From NCBI GenBank assembly GCA_021845555.1, contig JAJZVS010000029.1, positions 1-16,216 on the forward strand: a DNA stretch of 16,216 nucleotides, in the 5' to 3' direction. The notes under the pieces are model-generated. The model was not told the DNA's origin, searched no databases, and saw only the letters and a list, made by a program, of their open reading frames with translations. Both the position numbers and the translations under genes were made by a program. Shown one piece after another: positions 13,887-16,216 of the stretch. Origin of the DNA: Pseudomonadota bacterium. Its GTDB lineage: Bacteria; Pseudomonadota; Alphaproteobacteria; Acetobacterales; Acetobacteraceae. The stretch's first letter is position 1, and the number at the start of each line of letters is the position of its first letter.

Positions 13887-16216
13887 GCGCGGTCGCAGTC
13901 GGGCGCGACGCACCCGCGGTCGCCGTCGGGCGCGACGCGCCCGCGGTCGCGCAAGACGCCGCCACCTGCGTCCATTGCGGCGCGCCGGCGCCGCCGGGCC
14001 GGCGGTTCTGCTGCGCGGGCTGCGCGGCGGCGTTCGAAACCATCCAGGGCCTCGGCCTCGGCCGCTACTACCGCCAGCGCCTGCTCGATCCCGGCCTGCG
14101 CGCCCCGCGCCCGGAACCCGACGCCGGCGCGCGCCAGGACCTGCTGCGCCATATCCAGACCAACGACGACGGCACCTGCGAACTCGCCCTGGCGATCGAC
14201 GGGCTGCAATGCGGCGCCTGCGTCTGGCTGATCGAATCCGTGCTCGGCCGCGAACCCGCCGTGCTCACCGGCCGGGTCAACATGACCACCCGCCGGCTGC
14301 GCCTGGTCTGGCGCGGCGCCGCCGCCGACGCCGCAACCCTGGTCGGCCGGATCGAGGCGCTGGGCTACCGGCTGATCCCGTTCGATCCCGCCGCGCTGTC
14401 GGCGGCGTCCGACCGCAGCGGCAAGCAGCTGTTGCGCGCGCTCGGCATCGCCGGCTTCGCCGCCGGCAACGTGATGCTGATCTCGATCGGCGAATGGGCC
14501 GGGGCGATGAGCGACATGGGGCCGGCCACGCGCTCCCTGTTGCACTGGGTCACGGCGCTGCTGTCGCTGCCGGCGATCGTGCTGGCGGGCCGGCCGTTCT
14601 TCGCCTCCGCTTTCGCCGTGCTGCGGCGCGGGCGCACCAACATGGACGTGCCGATCAGCCTTGGCATAGGGCTGGTTGCCGGCATCAGCCTGGCCGACAC
14701 CTTCGCCGGTGGCGCGCATACCTATTACGAATCCGCGCTGATGCTGCTGTTCTTCCTGCTGGTCGGGCGGGTGCTGGACCATCAGGCGCGCGGCAAGGCG
14801 CGCGCCACCGCCGAACAGTTGCTCACCTTGCGCGGCGCCGACGTCGCGGTGCTCGGCGCCGACGGCGGCATCACCCGCCGGGCGCAGGAACAGGTCGCGC
14901 CGGGCGAGCGCGTGCTGGTGGGGATGGGCGAGCGCATCGGCATCGACGGCGTGGTGGAACAGGGCGCCTCCACCCTGGATGCCAGCCTGGTCACCGGGGA
15001 GAGCCTGCCGGTCGCCGCCGCGCCGGGCACGCCCGTGTTCGCCGGCACGCTGAACCTGGGCGCGGCGCTGACCGTGCGCGCGACCGCGACCGGCGCGGGC
15101 ACCTTGCTCGCCGAATGCGTGCGCCTGATCGAGGCCGCCGAGGCGCGGCGCGGACGCTTCGTCGTGCTGGCCGACCGGGTCGCGCGCGCCTACGTCCCCG
15201 CGGTGCACGCGACCGCCCTGGGGGCGTTCCTGGGCTGGGTGGTGCTGGGCGGCGCCTCGGCCGGCCAGGCTTTGCTGATCGCGGCGGCGGTGCTGATCGT
15301 CACCTGCCCCTGCGCGGTCGGGCTGGCGGTGCCGGCGGTGCAGGTGATCGCCGCCAGCCGGCTGTTCCGCGAAGGCATGCTGCTGAAATCGGCCACCGCG
15401 CTGGAACGGCTGGCCGAGGTCGATACCGTCGTGTTCGACAAGACCGGCACCCTGAGCGAACCCGCCCTGGCGTTGGAACCGGTGGCGGCGGAGGACCGGG
15501 CCGCCCTGGCGGTCGCCGCCGCCCTGGCCGCGGCCAGTCGCCATCCGCTGGCGCGCGCGCTGGCCTCGGCCGCGCCCCCGGTAGTCGCGGCTACCAGCGT
15601 GGTCGAGCACCCGGGCGCCGGCCTGGCGCTGCCCGGCCCGGACGGCGAGACCCGGCTCGGCAGCCGCGCCTTCTGCGGCATCGCCGCCGCCGCGCCGGCC
15701 GGGGCGGCGGCGGGGCCGGAACTGTGGCTGACCCGGCCGGGCGCCGCCCCGGTCCGCTTCGGCTTCGCCGAGCGCCCGCGCGCGGATGCCGCCGCCACCA
15801 TTGCCCGGCTGCGGCGCATGGGCCTCGCGGTGCATCTGCTGTCAGGGGACGGCGCGGCGGCGGTCGCGGTTCTGGCCGCCGAGGTCGGCATCGCCGACTG
15901 GCGGGCCGGGCTGTCCCCGGTGGACAAGGTGGCCGCGGTGGAAGCCTGGGCGGCCGCGGGCCGGCACGTGCTGATGGTGGGCGACGGGCTGAACGACAGT
16001 CCCGCGCTGGCGGCGGCGCTGGTCTCGGCCTCCCCGGCCACTGCCGCCGATATCAGCCAGACGGTGGCGGATCTCGTGTTCCAGGGCGCCGGCCTCGCGC
16101 CGGTGGCCGAGGCGGTGGCGCTGGCGCGGCGGGCGCGCGGCGCGATGCGGCAGAACCTGGGCCTCGCTTTGGGCTATAACGCGCTCGCGGTGCCGGCGGC
16201 GGTGGCCGGGCTGATC
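13883..16216 (+). CDS. ccoI: Copper-translocating P1B-type ATPase CcoI/FixI, 3' end cut off
   Basis: CcoI exports Cu(I) for insertion into the CuB site of cbb3 oxidase. The frame is open for 778 residues to the window end; probably a few dozen residues are missing. The N-terminal zinc-finger-like domain has C29-x2-C32 and F-C43-C44-x2-C47. An HMA domain follows with G-L-Q-C110-x2-C113. Later landmarks are T371-G-E-S, the transport motif C475-P-C477, the phosphorylated D519 in DKTGT, the H554-P dipeptide of heavy-metal pumps, and GDGLNDS (700-706). The ATG at 13883 overlaps the ccoH stop. Unusual is a tandem 27-base repeat at the very start, which inserts two copies of AVAVGRDAP before the first cysteine pair. 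A longer overlapping frame starting at 13864 is a GC-rich shadow, since only this frame carries the motifs. ccoS would be expected next. Confidence 0.96.
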   Translation, partial: MSAVAVGRDAPAVAVGRDAPAVAQDAATCVHCGAPAPPGRRFCCAGCAAAFETIQGLGLGRYYRQRLLDPGLRAPRPEPDAGARQDLLRHIQTNDDGTCELALAIDGLQCGACVWLIESVLGREPAVLTGRVNMTTRRLRLVWRGAAADAATLVGRIEALGYRLIPFDPAALSAASDRSGKQLLRALGIAGFAAGNVMLISIGEWAGAMSDMGPATRSLLHWVTALLSLPAIVLAGRPFFASAFAVLRRGRTNMDVPISLGIGLVAGISLADTFAGGAHTYYESALMLLFFLLVGRVLDHQARGKARATAEQLLTLRGADVAVLGADGGITRRAQEQVAPGERVLVGMGERIGIDGVVEQGASTLDASLVTGESLPVAAAPGTPVFAGTLNLGAALTVRATATGAGTLLAECVRLIEAAEARRGRFVVLADRVARAYVPAVHATALGAFLGWVVLGGASAGQALLIAAAVLIVTCPCAVGLAVPAVQVIAASRLFREGMLLKSATALERLAEVDTVVFDKTGTLSEPALALEPVAAEDRAALAVAAALAAASRHPLARALASAAPPVVAATSVVEHPGAGLALPGPDGETRLGSRAFCGIAAAAPAGAAAGPELWLTRPGAAPVRFGFAERPRADAAATIARLRRMGLAVHLLSGDGAAAVAVLAAEVGIADWRAGLSPVDKVAAVEAWAAAGRHVLMVGDGLNDSPALAAALVSASPATAADISQTVADLVFQGAGLAPVAEAVALARRARGAMRQNLGLALGYNALAVPAAVAGLI
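13889..13942 (+). repeat. 27-base tandem duplication at the start of ccoI
   Basis: Two adjacent 27-base units differ at only two positions (GCA to GCC and GCA to GCG, both synonymous), and the first few bases of a third copy follow. Each unit encodes A-V-A-V-G-R-D-A-P, so the ccoI frame is preserved and the disordered N-terminal leader is extended by nine residues. Confidence 0.9.

Noticed and set aside
13277..15835. An 852-codon open frame on the minus strand
   Set aside because: It lies antisense to ccoG/ccoH/ccoI, which carry unambiguous motifs; low-complexity Gly/Arg/Ala translation.
13864..16179. A 771-codon plus-strand frame overlapping ccoI
   Set aside because: It is Arg-rich shadow translation in the +1 frame; all P-type ATPase motifs are in the frame starting at 13883.

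Overview
The window is about 70% GC by eye, with dense genes, long spurious antisense ORFs and strongly GC-biased third positions. The protein families point to an alphaproteobacterium, probably of the Rhodospirillales/Acetobacteraceae kind: a cbb3 oxidase operon with fixGHI-type assembly genes, a RHH_4-type regulator, a GDP-heptose pathway, and a GMC dehydrogenase with a Tat-exported small subunit. The taxonomic placement is inference; no rRNA is present.

Positions 1-4007 are a surface-glycan block. On the minus strand lie a glycosyltransferase of the PEP-CTERM/exosortase-associated TIGR03087 type (cut by the left edge) and a GHMP-family heptose 7-phosphate kinase (hddA). Divergently, on the plus strand, lie gmhA and an hddC-gmhB fusion. 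Together they encode every step from sedoheptulose 7-phosphate to GDP-D-glycero-alpha-D-manno-heptose, with the last two steps on one polypeptide.

Positions 4003-6786 carry glyoxalase I (gloA), preceded by a promoter-like sequence that overlaps a perfect inverted repeat. A two-gene periplasmic FAD (GMC) dehydrogenase follows: a Tat-signal small subunit and a catalytic subunit with a three-cysteine motif. No cytochrome c subunit gene is adjacent. After a strong hairpin comes a small ribbon-helix-helix protein (6938-7267). A tRNA-Leu(CAA) lies on the minus strand (7329-7411) with a recognisable sigma70-type promoter and an 11-base homopolymer just beyond its 3' end.

Positions 7480-16216 are a microaerobic respiration locus. 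A perfect FNR/FixK/Anr box (8375-8388) sits between a minus-strand TauE/SafE (DsbD-like) membrane protein and a long plus-strand operon. The operon order is a 71-residue two-TM protein of unknown function, ccoN, ccoO, ccoQ, ccoP, ccoG, ccoH (fixH) and ccoI (fixI, cut by the right edge). Nearly all junctions overlap or are a few bases long, so one transcript with translational coupling is likely. CcoN, O and P form the proton-pumping cbb3 oxidase; CcoG, H and I supply and insert copper. The least explained item is the small first gene, a candidate cbb3 accessory or subunit. No CRISPR array, insertion sequence, rRNA or phage gene was seen.
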